NCBI RefSeq assembly: GCF_900116635.1
Contig: NZ_FPBJ01000017.1
Location: 1-64,000, forward strand
DNA: 64,000 nt
Source: Xenorhabdus koppenhoeferi
Lineage (GTDB): Bacteria > Pseudomonadota > Gammaproteobacteria > Enterobacterales > Enterobacteriaceae
Direction: 5' to 3'
Below, piece after piece: positions 31,970 through 41,112 of this stretch. Made by a program: the position numbers and the translations under genes. Each line of letters starts with the position of its first letter. Positions within the stretch are counted from its first letter, which is position 1. The notes beneath the pieces were generated by a model that worked only from the letters and a program-made list of their open reading frames with translations, was not told the origin of the DNA and searched no databases.

Positions 31970-33340
31970 ATGAATATTGCATTACAGAAAAAACAGCTCC
32001 CTTATTCACCTGATCTTGCTACCCAATATTTTGCCCCTATTTCTACTTTTTCCTGGGCAATGTTATTGCACTCCGGTGCCGCAAATCACCCGCATAACCG
32101 ATTTGATATTCTGGTCGCCGATCCTATAACAACGCTTGTTACTTGTGGCGAATCGACCGAGATTCATCATGGTGATGATACGTATCTTTCTCATGAAGAT
32201 CCTTTTCTGCTATTGAAAAAGTATCTTCATGACTTTGATATTAATCCGCAATTTGATTCCGAACTGCCTTTTCAGGGAGGAGCATTAGGTATATGGGGCT
32301 ACGATCTCGGAAGACGGATTGAAAAATTACCCCAAATAGCTGCAAATGGGCTGGACTTTCCTGATATGGCTATCGGAATTTACGACTGGGGACTAGTTAT
32401 TGACCACCAGCAACAAAAGGCCACCTTGCTGAGCTATCAAAATATTGATGAAAGACTGACATGGTTAGAGTCACTGCGGGAAAATAATAAAAAAGACTTT
32501 TCCCTGAAAAATCAGTGGCAATCCAACATGACAGAACAGCAATATCACGAAAAAATCGCTCAGATCCATCGTTATCTTCGGGATGGTGACTGTTATCAAA
32601 TTAATCTGGCACAGCGTTTTCAAGCTGATTATCAGGGAGATGAATGGCAGGCGTTTACCCAGCTCAATGAAAGTAATCGAGCACCCTTTTCTGCCTTTAT
32701 CCGTTTACCTGAACACTGCATTATCAGTGTTTCACCTGAACGCTTTATTCTGCTGGAAGATCAGCAACTCCAGACCCGTCCAATCAAAGGAACACTTCCC
32801 CGGCTGCAAGATCCTATAGAAGATCAATTGCAGGCAGAAAAATTAGCAAATTCCCGCAAAGATCGCGCTGAGAATCTGATGATTGTTGACCTGTTAAGAA
32901 ATGACATTGGCCGGGTTGCCGCGCCGGGTTCTGTTAAAGTTCCTGAATTATTTGTCGTGGAACCGTTTCCAGCCGTACACCATCTAGTCAGTACCATTAC
33001 AGCAACCTTACCTGATAAATATCATGCCGCTGATTTACTTCGCGCCTGTTTTCCCGGCGGTTCAATCACTGGGGCACCCAAAATTCGCGCCATGGAAATT
33101 ATTGAAGAATTAGAACCCCATCGCAGACATGGCTATTGCGGGTCTATTGGCTATATTAGTTTCTGCGGTACAATGGACAGCAACATCACCATCCGCACTT
33201 TACTGACAGAAAAAGGAAAAATTTACTGTTGGGCGGGAGGTGGTATCGTTGCAGATAGCATTGCTGAGAAAGAGTATCAGGAAACATTTGATAAACTCGG
33301 GCGAATCTTACCTCTATTAGGGGAACTTCATACACAATGA
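31970..33340 (+). CDS. pabB: Aminodeoxychorismate synthase component I
   Basis: The 456-aa protein converts chorismate and PabA-derived ammonia to 4-amino-4-deoxychorismate for folate synthesis. It shows PIKGTLPR (catalytic Lys), NLMIVDLLRNDIGR, FPGGSITGAPKIRAMEII and the end AGGGIVADS. The ATG at 31970 gives the family length (E. coli 453), but it lacks a good ribosome site; an ATG at 31904 at the edge of the ERIC is an alternative. It overlaps nudL by 4 bp. Confidence 0.92.
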   Translation: MNIALQKKQLPYSPDLATQYFAPISTFSWAMLLHSGAANHPHNRFDILVADPITTLVTCGESTEIHHGDDTYLSHEDPFLLLKKYLHDFDINPQFDSELPFQGGALGIWGYDLGRRIEKLPQIAANGLDFPDMAIGIYDWGLVIDHQQQKATLLSYQNIDERLTWLESLRENNKKDFSLKNQWQSNMTEQQYHEKIAQIHRYLRDGDCYQINLAQRFQADYQGDEWQAFTQLNESNRAPFSAFIRLPEHCIISVSPERFILLEDQQLQTRPIKGTLPRLQDPIEDQLQAEKLANSRKDRAENLMIVDLLRNDIGRVAAPGSVKVPELFVVEPFPAVHHLVSTITATLPDKYHAADLLRACFPGGSITGAPKIRAMEIIEELEPHRRHGYCGSIGYISFCGTMDSNITIRTLLTEKGKIYCWAGGGIVADSIAEKEYQETFDKLGRILPLLGELHTQ

Positions 33341-33906
33341 CATCACTTTCTGACTTCATTCATCGGTTTCAATTGCAGCTTCCTGCACAACCAACAAGTT
33401 TGGCGAGCAATCAGCGGAATGCAGCAGTATTACTGCCGATTATATGTAAGCCAGAGCCGTCGCTGCTGCTGACACAACGTTCTCAAAGCCTCCGCTCTCA
33501 TGCTGGTCAAATTGCTTTTCCGGGCGGAGTCACTGATCCTGACGATAACTCATTGATTGCCACGGCACTGCGTGAGGCAGAAGAAGAAGTCAATATCCCA
33601 CAAGACAAAGTACAAATTCTGGGGCAATTAGCCCCTTTGGATAGCAGTGGGGGTTATCGTGTCACGCCGATCATTGGTCTGATTCCGCCTCTAATACCTT
33701 TTCAGACAAATCCGACAGAGGTAGCCAGAATTTTTGAAGTCCCACTGTTTGATGCACTCTCCCTCCGCCATTATCGCTATCTAGATATAAAACGTCGTAA
33801 CCAGCAGCATCGGATCTATTTTTACTGGCATCAAGAACAAATGATCTGGGGATTAACCGCAGAGATTATTTATCAGCTGGCACAACAAGTTCAAAAATCG
33901 CCCTAG
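33337..33906 (+). CDS. nudL: NudL, CoA-pyrophosphatase-type Nudix hydrolase
   Basis: The 189-aa protein has the UPF0035/CoA-hydrolase signature LLTQRSQSLRSHAGQIAFPGG running into the Nudix box ATALREAEEEVNIP. Family members cleave CoA and derivatives to phosphopantetheine and ADP. An ATGA overlap with pabB shows coupling, as in E. coli. Confidence 0.92.
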   Translation: MTSLSDFIHRFQLQLPAQPTSLASNQRNAAVLLPIICKPEPSLLLTQRSQSLRSHAGQIAFPGGVTDPDDNSLIATALREAEEEVNIPQDKVQILGQLAPLDSSGGYRVTPIIGLIPPLIPFQTNPTEVARIFEVPLFDALSLRHYRYLDIKRRNQQHRIYFYWHQEQMIWGLTAEIIYQLAQQVQKSP

Positions 33907-34074
33907 ATTGGGTGTAAAACAACACAAATATGATTATTAATTATTCAAGATCATATCAATTGCTATTATAATTAAAAAAAAACTGTAAACTCCTTTATCA
34001 ACACGACTAAATAACAGTAAAGTAGCGCGCTTTAATATAAATAACTATATTTCTTTCTCTTAAAGGAGTCTGGC

Positions 34075-35439
34075 GTGATTAGCGTTTTCGACATGTTTAA
34101 GGTGGGTATTGGCCCATCCAGCTCTCATACTGTTGGTCCTATGAAAGCAGGCAAACAATTTGTCGATGATCTTGTAAACCAGGGAGTAATGTCCTCTATC
34201 ACGCGTGTAGCTGTTGATGTATACGGCTCACTTTCATTAACCGGGAAAGGTCACCATACGGATATCGCTATTATCATGGGTCTGGCGGGTAATATGCCAG
34301 CTACTGTTGATATCGATTCAATCCCAGGTTTTATTCGTGATGTTGAGCACACTCAACGTTTGTCGCTGGCAAATGGTTTACATGAAGTCGATTTTCCTCG
34401 CGATGGTGGTATGAACTTCCGTAGCGATAATCTGTCACTGCACGAAAATGGTATGCAAATTCATGCATTCGCAGGTGACGAAAAAATTTACAGTAAAACT
34501 TACTACTCTATCGGCGGTGGTTTTATTGTTGATGAAGAACATTTTGGCAAACCATCCCAAAATACCAAACCTGTATCTTATCCATATAGCTCCGCTGCTG
34601 AGCTACTGATGAACTGTAAAAAAACAGGTTTATCCATTTCTGGCCTGATGATGAAAAACGAGCTGGATTTACACAGCAACGAAGAAATTGCTGAGTATTT
34701 TGAAGATGTGTGGGCAACCATGCAAGCTTGTATTGAGCGTGGCCTGAACACAGAAGGTGTATTGCCAGGTCCATTGCGTGTTCCCCGCCGTGCAGCAGCA
34801 TTACACCGTATGCTGACATCATCCAGCAATTTATCCAATGATCCAATGAATGTTGTTGATTTAATCAACATGTTTGCATTAGCCGTCAATGAAGAGAATG
34901 CTGCCGGTGGTCGTGTTGTTACAGCACCGACCAATGGTGCATGTGGTATCGTTCCTGCTGTTTTGGCTTATTACAATCACTGTATCGAGCCAGTAACACC
35001 GGAATTATACATTCGCTATTTTCTGGCTTCTGGTGCTATCGGCATCTTGTATAAGATGAATGCCTCTATTTCTGGTGCAGAAGTCGGCTGTCAGGGTGAA
35101 GTTGGTGTTGCCTGTTCAATGGCAGCCGCAGGTCTTGCTGAATTACTTGGCGCAAGCCCTGAACAGGTTTGTATCGCCGCAGAAATTGGCATGGAACACA
35201 ATCTCGGCCTGACTTGTGACCCTGTTGCAGGTCAAGTACAGGTTCCATGCATTGAGCGTAACGCAATTGCTTCAGTCAAAGCGATCAACGCATCTCGCAT
35301 GGCACTTCGCCGTACCAGCGAACCGCGTGTTTCTCTCGATAAAGTGATTGAGACCATGTATGAAACAGGTAAGGATATGAATGCGAAATACCGTGAAACT
35401 TCACGCGGTGGTTTGGCGATAAAAGTCCAATGTGACTAA
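34075..35439 (+). CDS. sdaA: L-serine dehydratase (iron-sulfur)
   Basis: The 454-aa enzyme deaminates L-serine to pyruvate using a 4Fe-4S cluster. An N-terminal regulatory half (KVGIGPSSSHTVGPM) precedes the catalytic half. Cluster cysteines are expected in GCQGEVGVACSMAAA, GLTCDPVAG and PCIERNAIAS. A GTG start at 34075 after AAAGGAGTC gives MISVFDMFKVG. Its position between nudL and manXYZ identifies it as sdaA rather than sdaB. A terminator follows at 35516. Confidence 0.95.
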   Translation: MISVFDMFKVGIGPSSSHTVGPMKAGKQFVDDLVNQGVMSSITRVAVDVYGSLSLTGKGHHTDIAIIMGLAGNMPATVDIDSIPGFIRDVEHTQRLSLANGLHEVDFPRDGGMNFRSDNLSLHENGMQIHAFAGDEKIYSKTYYSIGGGFIVDEEHFGKPSQNTKPVSYPYSSAAELLMNCKKTGLSISGLMMKNELDLHSNEEIAEYFEDVWATMQACIERGLNTEGVLPGPLRVPRRAAALHRMLTSSSNLSNDPMNVVDLINMFALAVNEENAAGGRVVTAPTNGACGIVPAVLAYYNHCIEPVTPELYIRYFLASGAIGILYKMNASISGAEVGCQGEVGVACSMAAAGLAELLGASPEQVCIAAEIGMEHNLGLTCDPVAGQVQVPCIERNAIASVKAINASRMALRRTSEPRVSLDKVIETMYETGKDMNAKYRETSRGGLAIKVQCD

Positions 35440-35515
35440 TATTAGCTATCATTCACTCTCACTATAATGAGTGATACTGTTACCTATTTTTACTACACCA
35501 AATCTTATCTGAAAA

Positions 35516-35547
35516 AATATCTCTCCCACTCAGGAGGGATATTTTTT
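35516..35547 (+). terminator. Terminator of sdaA
   Basis: AAATATCTCTCC (35516-35527) pairs with GGAGGGATATTT (35533-35544) with one wobble, followed by a run of T. Confidence 0.85.
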
Positions 35548-35838
35548 TATATAAAAATTAAGGAAATATTACCGAAAACAGTTTAAAGAACCCAATAAAC
35601 CAAAAAATAAAACATAATAAATCAATTATTGATTAATCAACGGTTTTAGATCTCGTTTTAACCTCTCAAAATAGCTTGACTTAATTTTTCTGACTGATAG
35701 CAATTTTCTTGAACGCTTCAAATGATAATCTAACGACATATTTTCTTATGTAACGAAACATCAAATCATGAGGAATGAAATATTGAGCATGATCTTGCAG
35801 TAAGCCTGAATTCAATTGTTATAAAAAGGGGAAAACAA
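35548..35838. other. manX upstream region
   Basis: About 290 AT-rich bases with no gene. A TTGACT at about 35677 could serve as a -35 box. I could not identify a convincing Mlc/NagC or CRP site. E. coli yoaD and yoaE, which lie here, are absent. Confidence 0.4.
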
Positions 35839-36804
35839 GTGAGTATAGCCATTATGATTGGCACACATGGGGCTGCGGCAGAACAATTGCTTTATACCGC
35901 AGAAATGTTGATTGGGGAACAAGAGAACGTTTCTTACATCGACTTCGTACCCGGTGAAAATGCTGATACATTATTTGATAAGTACAACAAAAAACTGGAA
36001 TTGCTTGATACAGATCAAGGGGTTTTGTTTTTCGTTGATACTTGGGGTGGTAGCCCATTCAATGCTGCAAACCGTATCGCAGTTGACAAAGATAACTACG
36101 AGATTATTACTGGTGTAAACGTCCCGATGCTGGTTGAAGCCTTTATGTGTCGTGACGATGATCCATCCATGAAAGAACTGGTTTCAGTCGCATTAGAAGC
36201 AGGCAAAGAAGGTATCCGTGCCCTGAAAACGGAGCAAGCCGAAGAACCGATAAAACCAGAACCGCTCAAACCAGCAACACCTGCCACCGCACCTATCTCA
36301 GCCCCTTCTGCGGGCGGCCATATGAAGATAGCCCTTGCACGCATAGATGATCGCCTTATACACGGCCAGGTTGCTACCCGCTGGACAAAAGAAACGAACG
36401 TCAGACGCATTATTGTAGTCAGTGATGAAGTTGCTCAAGATACCGTGCGTTCTACTCTGTTAAAACAGGTTGCACCTCCTGGTGTCAGTGCGCACGTTGT
36501 AGACGTTGCTAAATGCATTCGCGTTTACAACAACCCTAAATATGCGGGTGAACGGGTCATGTTGTTGTTCACCAATCCAACAGATGTTCTGCGTATTGTA
36601 GAAGGTGGAGTTACTCTCGAATCTGTGAATATCGGTGGCATGGCTTTCCGCCAAGGAAAAACCCAGATTAACAATGCTATTTCCGTTGACAATTCTGATA
36701 TTGAAGCCTTCGGAAAACTAAATTCTCGTGGTATAGAACTTGAAGCTCGCAAAGTCGCCAGCGATACTCGTCTGAACATGATGGATCTACTCAAAAAAGC
36801 TTAA
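35839..36804 (+). CDS. manX: PTS mannose-specific EIIAB
   Basis: The 321-aa fusion has an EIIA-Man domain (about 1-135; phospho-His in MIGTHGAAAEQL), a Pro/Ala-rich hinge (KPEPLKPATPATAPISAP) and an EIIB-Man domain (about 157-320; phospho-His in DDRLIHGQVATRW). It passes phosphate from HPr to mannose, glucose or glucosamine entering through ManYZ. A GTG start follows AAAAAGGGG. It is the first gene of manXYZ. Confidence 0.96.
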   Translation: MSIAIMIGTHGAAAEQLLYTAEMLIGEQENVSYIDFVPGENADTLFDKYNKKLELLDTDQGVLFFVDTWGGSPFNAANRIAVDKDNYEIITGVNVPMLVEAFMCRDDDPSMKELVSVALEAGKEGIRALKTEQAEEPIKPEPLKPATPATAPISAPSAGGHMKIALARIDDRLIHGQVATRWTKETNVRRIIVVSDEVAQDTVRSTLLKQVAPPGVSAHVVDVAKCIRVYNNPKYAGERVMLLFTNPTDVLRIVEGGVTLESVNIGGMAFRQGKTQINNAISVDNSDIEAFGKLNSRGIELEARKVASDTRLNMMDLLKKA

Positions 36805-36885
36805 AAAAATAGATACTATTTTTTATTAACCATGACTCAATAACAAAATTCTTACCAAATTACATTTGGTTACAGGAGAAAAACA

Positions 36886-37686
36886 ATGGAAATTACCGTT
36901 GTCCAACTTGTGTTGATATTCATCGTTGCCTGTATCGCAGGTATGGGTTCCATTCTTGATGAATTTCAATTTCACCGTCCATTAGTTGCTTGTACATTCA
37001 TCGGTTTGGTACTTGGTGATATGAAAACCGGTATCATCATTGGTGGTACACTGGAAATGATTGCGCTTGGCTGGATGAATATCGGCGCCGCAATCGCCCC
37101 CGATGCTGCGTTGGCTTCTATCATTTCAACCATTCTGGTGATCGCTGGCGGGCAAGACGTTGGCGCGGGTATCGCTCTGGCTATCCCTCTGGCTGCTGCC
37201 GGTCAGGTTCTGACCATTATCGTCCGTACCCTAACCGTTGGTTTCCAGCATGCAGCGGATAAGGCGGCAGAAAACGGTAATCTTTGGGCGATCAGTGCCA
37301 TTCATATTGCAGCCCTAATGCTACAGGCTATGCGAATTGCCATCCCTGCACTGATTGTTGCTATTTCTGTAGGAACTTCAGAAGTTCAGCACATGTTGAA
37401 TTCCATTCCACAAGTTGTTACCAGCGGCCTAAATATCGCTGGTGGCATGATCGTGGTTGTTGGTTATGCAATGGTGATTAATATGATGCGCGCAGGTTAT
37501 CTGATGCCATTCTTCTACCTTGGCTTCGTAACTGCCGCTTTCACCGATTTCAACCTCGTTGCATTAGGTGTCATTGGTATCGTTATGGCAATTCTGTATA
37601 TCCAGCTTAGCCCTAAATACAACCAATCACAGACAGCCGCTACTGCTGGCAATACCTCAAACAACCTTGATAATGAATTAGATTAA
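36886..37686 (+). CDS. manY: PTS mannose EIIC
   Basis: The 266-aa membrane subunit of the mannose PTS has six or more hydrophobic helices, with GSILDEFQFHRPLVACTFIGLVLGD near the N-terminus and IIIGGTLEMIALGWMNIGAA. With ManZ it forms the sugar channel, which is also a receptor for phage lambda DNA entry and some bacteriocins in E. coli. There is an 81-bp gap from manX. The ribosome site ACAGGAG is good. Confidence 0.96.
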   Translation: MEITVVQLVLIFIVACIAGMGSILDEFQFHRPLVACTFIGLVLGDMKTGIIIGGTLEMIALGWMNIGAAIAPDAALASIISTILVIAGGQDVGAGIALAIPLAAAGQVLTIIVRTLTVGFQHAADKAAENGNLWAISAIHIAALMLQAMRIAIPALIVAISVGTSEVQHMLNSIPQVVTSGLNIAGGMIVVVGYAMVINMMRAGYLMPFFYLGFVTAAFTDFNLVALGVIGIVMAILYIQLSPKYNQSQTAATAGNTSNNLDNELD

Positions 37687-37699
37687 GAGGATGAACAAC

Positions 37700-38548
37700 A
37701 TGTCAGAGACAACAAAGATCGGTCAGAAAAAACTGACACAAAGTGATATCCGTGGTGTTTTCCTCCGCTCCAACCTATTTCAAGGATCATGGAACTTTGA
37801 ACGTATGCAGGCGCTTGGTTTCTGTTTCTCAATGATACCAGCCATTCGCCGCCTGTATCCTGAAAATACAGAAGAAAGAAAACAGGCACTGAAACGACAT
37901 ATGGAGTTCTTTAATACTCATCCTTATGTTGCAGCACCTATTCTCGGTGTCACGATGGCAATGGAAGAACAACGTGCCAACGGAGCCGACATTGATGACG
38001 GAGCAATCAACGGTATCAAAGTTGGTTTAATGGGCCCTTTAGCGGGTGTCGGCGATCCAATATTCTGGGGAACGGTACGCCCAGTATTTGCTGCCCTTGG
38101 TGCCGGAATCGCCATGAGTGGTAGCCCAATGGGACCTATCATGTTTTTCGTCTTGTTTAATTTAGTGCGATTACTCACCCGTTACTTTGGTGTAGCATAT
38201 GGCTATAAAAAAGGATTGGATATCGTTAAAGATATGGGGGGTGGCTTCTTGCAGAAAATGACAGAAGGAGCGTCAATTCTCGGCCTGTTTGTCATGGGAG
38301 CTTTGGTCAATAAATGGACCAAGGTAAATATCCCGCTGGTAGTTTCTGAAGTCCCTGATCCAATCACAGGCGAAATGAAAGTGACTACAGTTCAAACCAT
38401 TTTGGATCAATTAATGCCCGGCTTGATGCCATTATTGCTCACATTCGGTTGCATGTGGTTGTTGCGTAAGAAAGTCAACCCTCTCTGGATAATCGTAGGC
38501 TTTTTCATCCTTGGAATTGTTGGTTTCCGTTTTGGTTTCCTCGGCTAA
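37700..38548 (+). CDS. manZ: PTS mannose EIID
   Basis: The 282-aa protein has the EIID core KLTQSDIRGVFLRSNLFQGSWN, INGIKVGLMGPLAGVGDP and a C-terminal membrane anchor after LLRKKVNPLWIIVGFF. The ATG at 37700 (MSETTKIG) is spaced properly from AAGAGG; the in-frame ATG at 37691 abuts that site directly and is less likely. It completes the manXYZ operon, which ends with an inverted repeat at 38577. Confidence 0.95.
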   Translation: MSETTKIGQKKLTQSDIRGVFLRSNLFQGSWNFERMQALGFCFSMIPAIRRLYPENTEERKQALKRHMEFFNTHPYVAAPILGVTMAMEEQRANGADIDDGAINGIKVGLMGPLAGVGDPIFWGTVRPVFAALGAGIAMSGSPMGPIMFFVLFNLVRLLTRYFGVAYGYKKGLDIVKDMGGGFLQKMTEGASILGLFVMGALVNKWTKVNIPLVVSEVPDPITGEMKVTTVQTILDQLMPGLMPLLLTFGCMWLLRKKVNPLWIIVGFFILGIVGFRFGFLG

Positions 38549-38576
38549 ATCTGATTTTCCAGCATAACTCAAATAA

Positions 38577-38599
38577 TTGGGGAGGTTTTTTCTCCCCAA
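38577..38599 (+). terminator. Inverted repeat after manZ
   Basis: TTGGGGAG pairs with CTCCCCAA around a GTTTTTT loop. A clean U-tract is missing after it, so it may be a weak terminator or an mRNA 3' stabiliser. Confidence 0.55.
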
Positions 38600-38655
38600 C
38601 TATTACAACAAAAGTATGATAAAGCATCCATATACTATTAAAATAGGGATTAAAA

Positions 38656-39114
38656 ATGAGTTCGAATGATTTCATCTTATTAATTTTAATTGCATTAATG
38701 CTCGCTTTTGCGATTTATGATGAATTTATTATCATCCAGCTCAAAGGGAAGACGCTGTTAAATATAAAATTGAAAAGAAAGCAGCGAACTGATGCATTAA
38801 TTTTTATTATTTTAATCGCAATTATTATTTACAATAACGTTTCATCACACGGCAGTCAGTTCACTACCTATTTGTTATCATTTATTATTTTGATAACATT
38901 ATATCTGGGTTATATTCGCTCACCAAAATTACTTTTCAAAAAATACGGTTTTTACCATGCCAATCGTTTTTTTTCGTATGACAATATCAAAGCAATGAAT
39001 TTATCTGAAGATGGTATTCTTATGATGGAATTAGAACATCATAAAATATATATCTCCGTAATAAAACTGGATGATTTAGAGAGAATCTATCAATTTCTCA
39101 TAAATAACAGATAA
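38656..39114 (+). CDS. yobD: YobD family inner-membrane protein (UPF0266)
   Basis: The 152-aa protein has three hydrophobic helices (about 6-26, 45-62 and 66-84) and a soluble C-terminal part with LLFKKYGFYHANRFFSYDNIKAMNLSEDG. The family function is unknown. Its place between manZ and mntP matches E. coli. The stop codon overlaps the Fur box of mntP. Confidence 0.9.
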   Translation: MSSNDFILLILIALMLAFAIYDEFIIIQLKGKTLLNIKLKRKQRTDALIFIILIAIIIYNNVSSHGSQFTTYLLSFIILITLYLGYIRSPKLLFKKYGFYHANRFFSYDNIKAMNLSEDGILMMELEHHKIYISVIKLDDLERIYQFLINNR

Positions 39115-39128
39115 TGATAACCATTATC
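39110..39128 (+). promoter_or_regulatory. Fur box upstream of the mntP leader
   Basis: GATAATGATAACCATTATC differs from the 19-bp Fur consensus GATAATGATAATCATTATC at one position. It straddles the end of yobD. mntP of E. coli is controlled by MntR and has reported Fur effects; the position suits control of mntP. Confidence 0.82.
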
Positions 39129-39299
39129 AATTTCATGTAAGAAATATAACAAATGTTTTTTGCCTTTCACTCTGAATATGGTAGAGTCCGATTCAGTCAT
39201 TGGGGAGTAGCCTGTTCCAGAAAATTTCTGGAAAATTCGTATCAACATACTCGTTTTAAAATAAAACGTGGTACGAATACCTGAAGAGTCTAATTAATG

Positions 39300-39365
39300 T
39301 ATATCCAATAAATTTCTAATTACAGCGTAGCTAACAAAGCTGTAACCTGAAAGACAACGGATATA
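39300..39365 (+). repeat. ERIC deletion relic inside mntP leader
   Basis: TATATCCAATAAATTTC and GCTAACAAAGCTGTAACC with AAAGACAACGGATATA are the ERIC tips with the centre lost (66 bp). It abuts the complete ERIC that follows, 4 bp away. Confidence 0.75.
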
Positions 39366-39369
39366 GATA

Positions 39370-39495
39370 TATACCCATTGGATTTCAAGATGCAGCGCGG
39401 CGGCAAGGAACGAATCCCCGGGAGCATAGATAACTATGTGACCGGGGTGAGTGAGCGCAGCCAACAAAGCTGCAACTTGAAAGACGACAGGTATA
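39370..39495 (+). repeat. ERIC element inside mntP leader
   Basis: A 126-bp complete copy from TATACCCATTGGATTTC to GACAGGTATA. It lies within the riboswitch between the two arms of a peripheral stem. Confidence 0.93.
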
Positions 39496-39596
39496 GAGGC
39501 TCTAAATCGGTTGGCAAGACCATAGACACATAACAATACCATTAGGTTGGGGGGTAAGTTATGTGTATATGGAATCACCCAACCGAGACTGTTTTG

Positions 39597-40181
39597 ATGA
39601 ATTTATATGCTACACTCATTCTCGCACTGGCACTTTCTATGGATGCTTTTGCTGCTGCAGTAAGCAAAGGCGCTACTCTTCACCGCCCACATTTTCGGGA
39701 AGCCATTCGCACAGGTATTATCTTTGGTTTGGTTGAAGCCTGCACCCCGCTAATCGGTTGGTCATTAGGATTATATGCCAGCCAATATATTATGGAATGG
39801 GATCACTGGATTGCCTTTTCATTATTATTTATTCTTGGCTGTCGGATGATTATCGAGAGTTTCAGGAATGAGCCAGATGTTCCTCAGAAAATTTCTCCTC
39901 AGCGACATAGCTCGGTAATATTAGTTCTCACAGCTATTGCTACCAGTCTGGATGCTATGGCAATTGGTGTCGGCCTTGCCTTTCTGCAAGTAAATATTTT
40001 ACATACCGCAATGACGATCGGCCTAATGACAATGGTCATGGCTACATTAGGAATGTTAATCGGCCGTTACATTGGCCCTCTGTTGGGTAAAAGAGCTGAA
40101 TTAATGGGTGGATTGATATTAATTATTATAGGTTTCAATATATTATTTGAGCATCTCGAACTATTTATGTATGCACAATAA
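39597..40181 (+). CDS. mntP: MntP, manganese efflux pump
   Basis: The 194-aa inner-membrane protein has six helices with the paired acidic motifs [16 protein letters not shown] and [17 protein letters not shown] that line the Mn2+ path. The ATG at 39597 matches the E. coli start (MNxxAT). An in-frame ATG at 39561 has a strong GGGGGGTAAG site and could add 12 residues ([12 protein letters not shown]), but it falls within the switch hairpin. It exports excess Mn2+, opposing yfeABCD uptake. Confidence 0.93.
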   Translation: MNLYATLILALALSMDAFAAAVSKGATLHRPHFREAIRTGIIFGLVEACTPLIGWSLGLYASQYIMEWDHWIAFSLLFILGCRMIIESFRNEPDVPQKISPQRHSSVILVLTAIATSLDAMAIGVGLAFLQVNILHTAMTIGLMTMVMATLGMLIGRYIGPLLGKRAELMGGLILIIIGFNILFEHLELFMYAQ

Positions 40182-40227
40182 TTTTATCCCCAAATAAACT
40201 TGGAGAGGTTCATATTTCTATCCCACT

Positions 40228-40258
40228 CTGGAGTAAGCCAATAATTAATCTACTCCAG
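40228..40258 (+). terminator. Hairpin between mntP and rlmA
   Basis: CTGGAGTA and TACTCCAG form an 8-bp stem, followed on the plus strand by ATTTATTGTTT. It serves mntP; the convergent gene is rlmA. Confidence 0.65.
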
Positions 40259-40296
40259 ATTTATTGTTTAATAATCTAATTACAAGCTTACTACTA

Positions 40297-41112
40297 TCAA
40301 ATACGTCGATACATCTTCAACGTAAAATCTGCTTCGCAATTAAATTGCTTTTTCAATATCAAATGCGTTTTAACTTCTTCTGATGCCCGCCAGGCAAATG
40401 GAGTCATCTGCAATAAATCATGGGCTTGTTCGCCATTTAATGACATTTCATAAGCTAATGTTTCCGTAGAAATTAATTCGAATCCATCCCATTGTTCACA
40501 ATTATCAGGATGCAGATGTACTTCCTGATAAATCAGTTCTTTCAATTGATACAAATGACGTGAGCCTGGTGTCACCATCAAAACGATCCCATGCGGTTTC
40601 ACAACACGAGCTAATTCTGTTGCTTTACAGGGAGCATAAATCCGTAAAACACCATCCAGGGAGTTATCAGCAAATGGCAGGCGATAGCTGGATGCCACAC
40701 AGAAATTAACATTAGGGTACCGTTTAGCACCATAACGAACAGCAACTTTTGCCACATCTAATCCATACACCACCAGCTTTCGATGAAAATTTAACTGTTC
40801 CTGTACCGCAGCCGTGTAATAACCTTCACCACAACCAATATCCAGTAACATTTCCGCATCTTCCGGTAGATACTCATTAAGTAGAGCAATAGATTTTTGT
40901 TGTAATGCACGATAATGACCAGAATGCAAAAATGCCCTTCTCGCCTGCATCATCTCTATACTATCACCCGGCTCTTTCGAGCGCTTATGCTGAACAGGTA
41001 GTAAATTAACATACCCTTCTTTTGTGCAATCAAACTGGTGGTTGTTTTCGCAGCGCCACTGACGGTGAACAAACAGTAATGGTAAATGACATAAAGGACA
41101 TTGGTAAGACAT
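40297..41112 (-). CDS. rlmA: 23S rRNA (guanine-745-N1)-methyltransferase
   Basis: The 271-aa protein has an N-terminal zinc site (CPLCHLPL and CENNHQFDC) and an SAM-binding fold with LLDIGCGEGYYT and the later DNSLDGVLRIYAPCKATELARV. It methylates G745 in helix 35 of 23S rRNA. Its place after mntP agrees with E. coli; cspC, which follows there, is absent. The 90 bp upstream carry unusual tandem repeats. Confidence 0.95.
   Translation of the reverse strand: MSYQCPLCHLPLLFVHRQWRCENNHQFDCTKEGYVNLLPVQHKRSKEPGDSIEMMQARRAFLHSGHYRALQQKSIALLNEYLPEDAEMLLDIGCGEGYYTAAVQEQLNFHRKLVVYGLDVAKVAVRYGAKRYPNVNFCVASSYRLPFADNSLDGVLRIYAPCKATELARVVKPHGIVLMVTPGSRHLYQLKELIYQEVHLHPDNCEQWDGFELISTETLAYEMSLNGEQAHDLLQMTPFAWRASEEVKTHLILKKQFNCEADFTLKMYRRI

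Larger units (their letters stand above)
39195..39596 (+). promoter_or_regulatory. Mn2+ (yybP-ykoY) riboswitch leader of mntP, split by ERIC
   Basis: CATTGGGGAGTAGCC (from 39198), ATCAACATACTCGTTTT and AACGTGGTACGAAT at the left, and CGGTTGGCAAGACCAT (39508-) at the right, are the conserved pieces of the yybP-ykoY aptamer seen in the E. coli mntP leader. Between them, AGAGTCT (39285-39291) can pair with AGGCTCT (39497-39503), and the loop is filled by an ERIC relic plus a full ERIC. Downstream, CCCAACC (39578-39584) can pair either with GGTTGGG (39545-39551) or, as CCAACCG, with CGGTTGG (39508-39514) of the aptamer, a plausible switch. Mn2+ binding should raise MntP output. Confidence 0.83.

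Noticed and set aside
39561-39596. Upstream ATG start for mntP (12 extra residues)
   Set aside because: It has a strong ribosome site, but MntP homologues begin at the ATG at 39597 and the upstream ATG lies in the switch hairpin. Kept as an alternative in the mntP entry.
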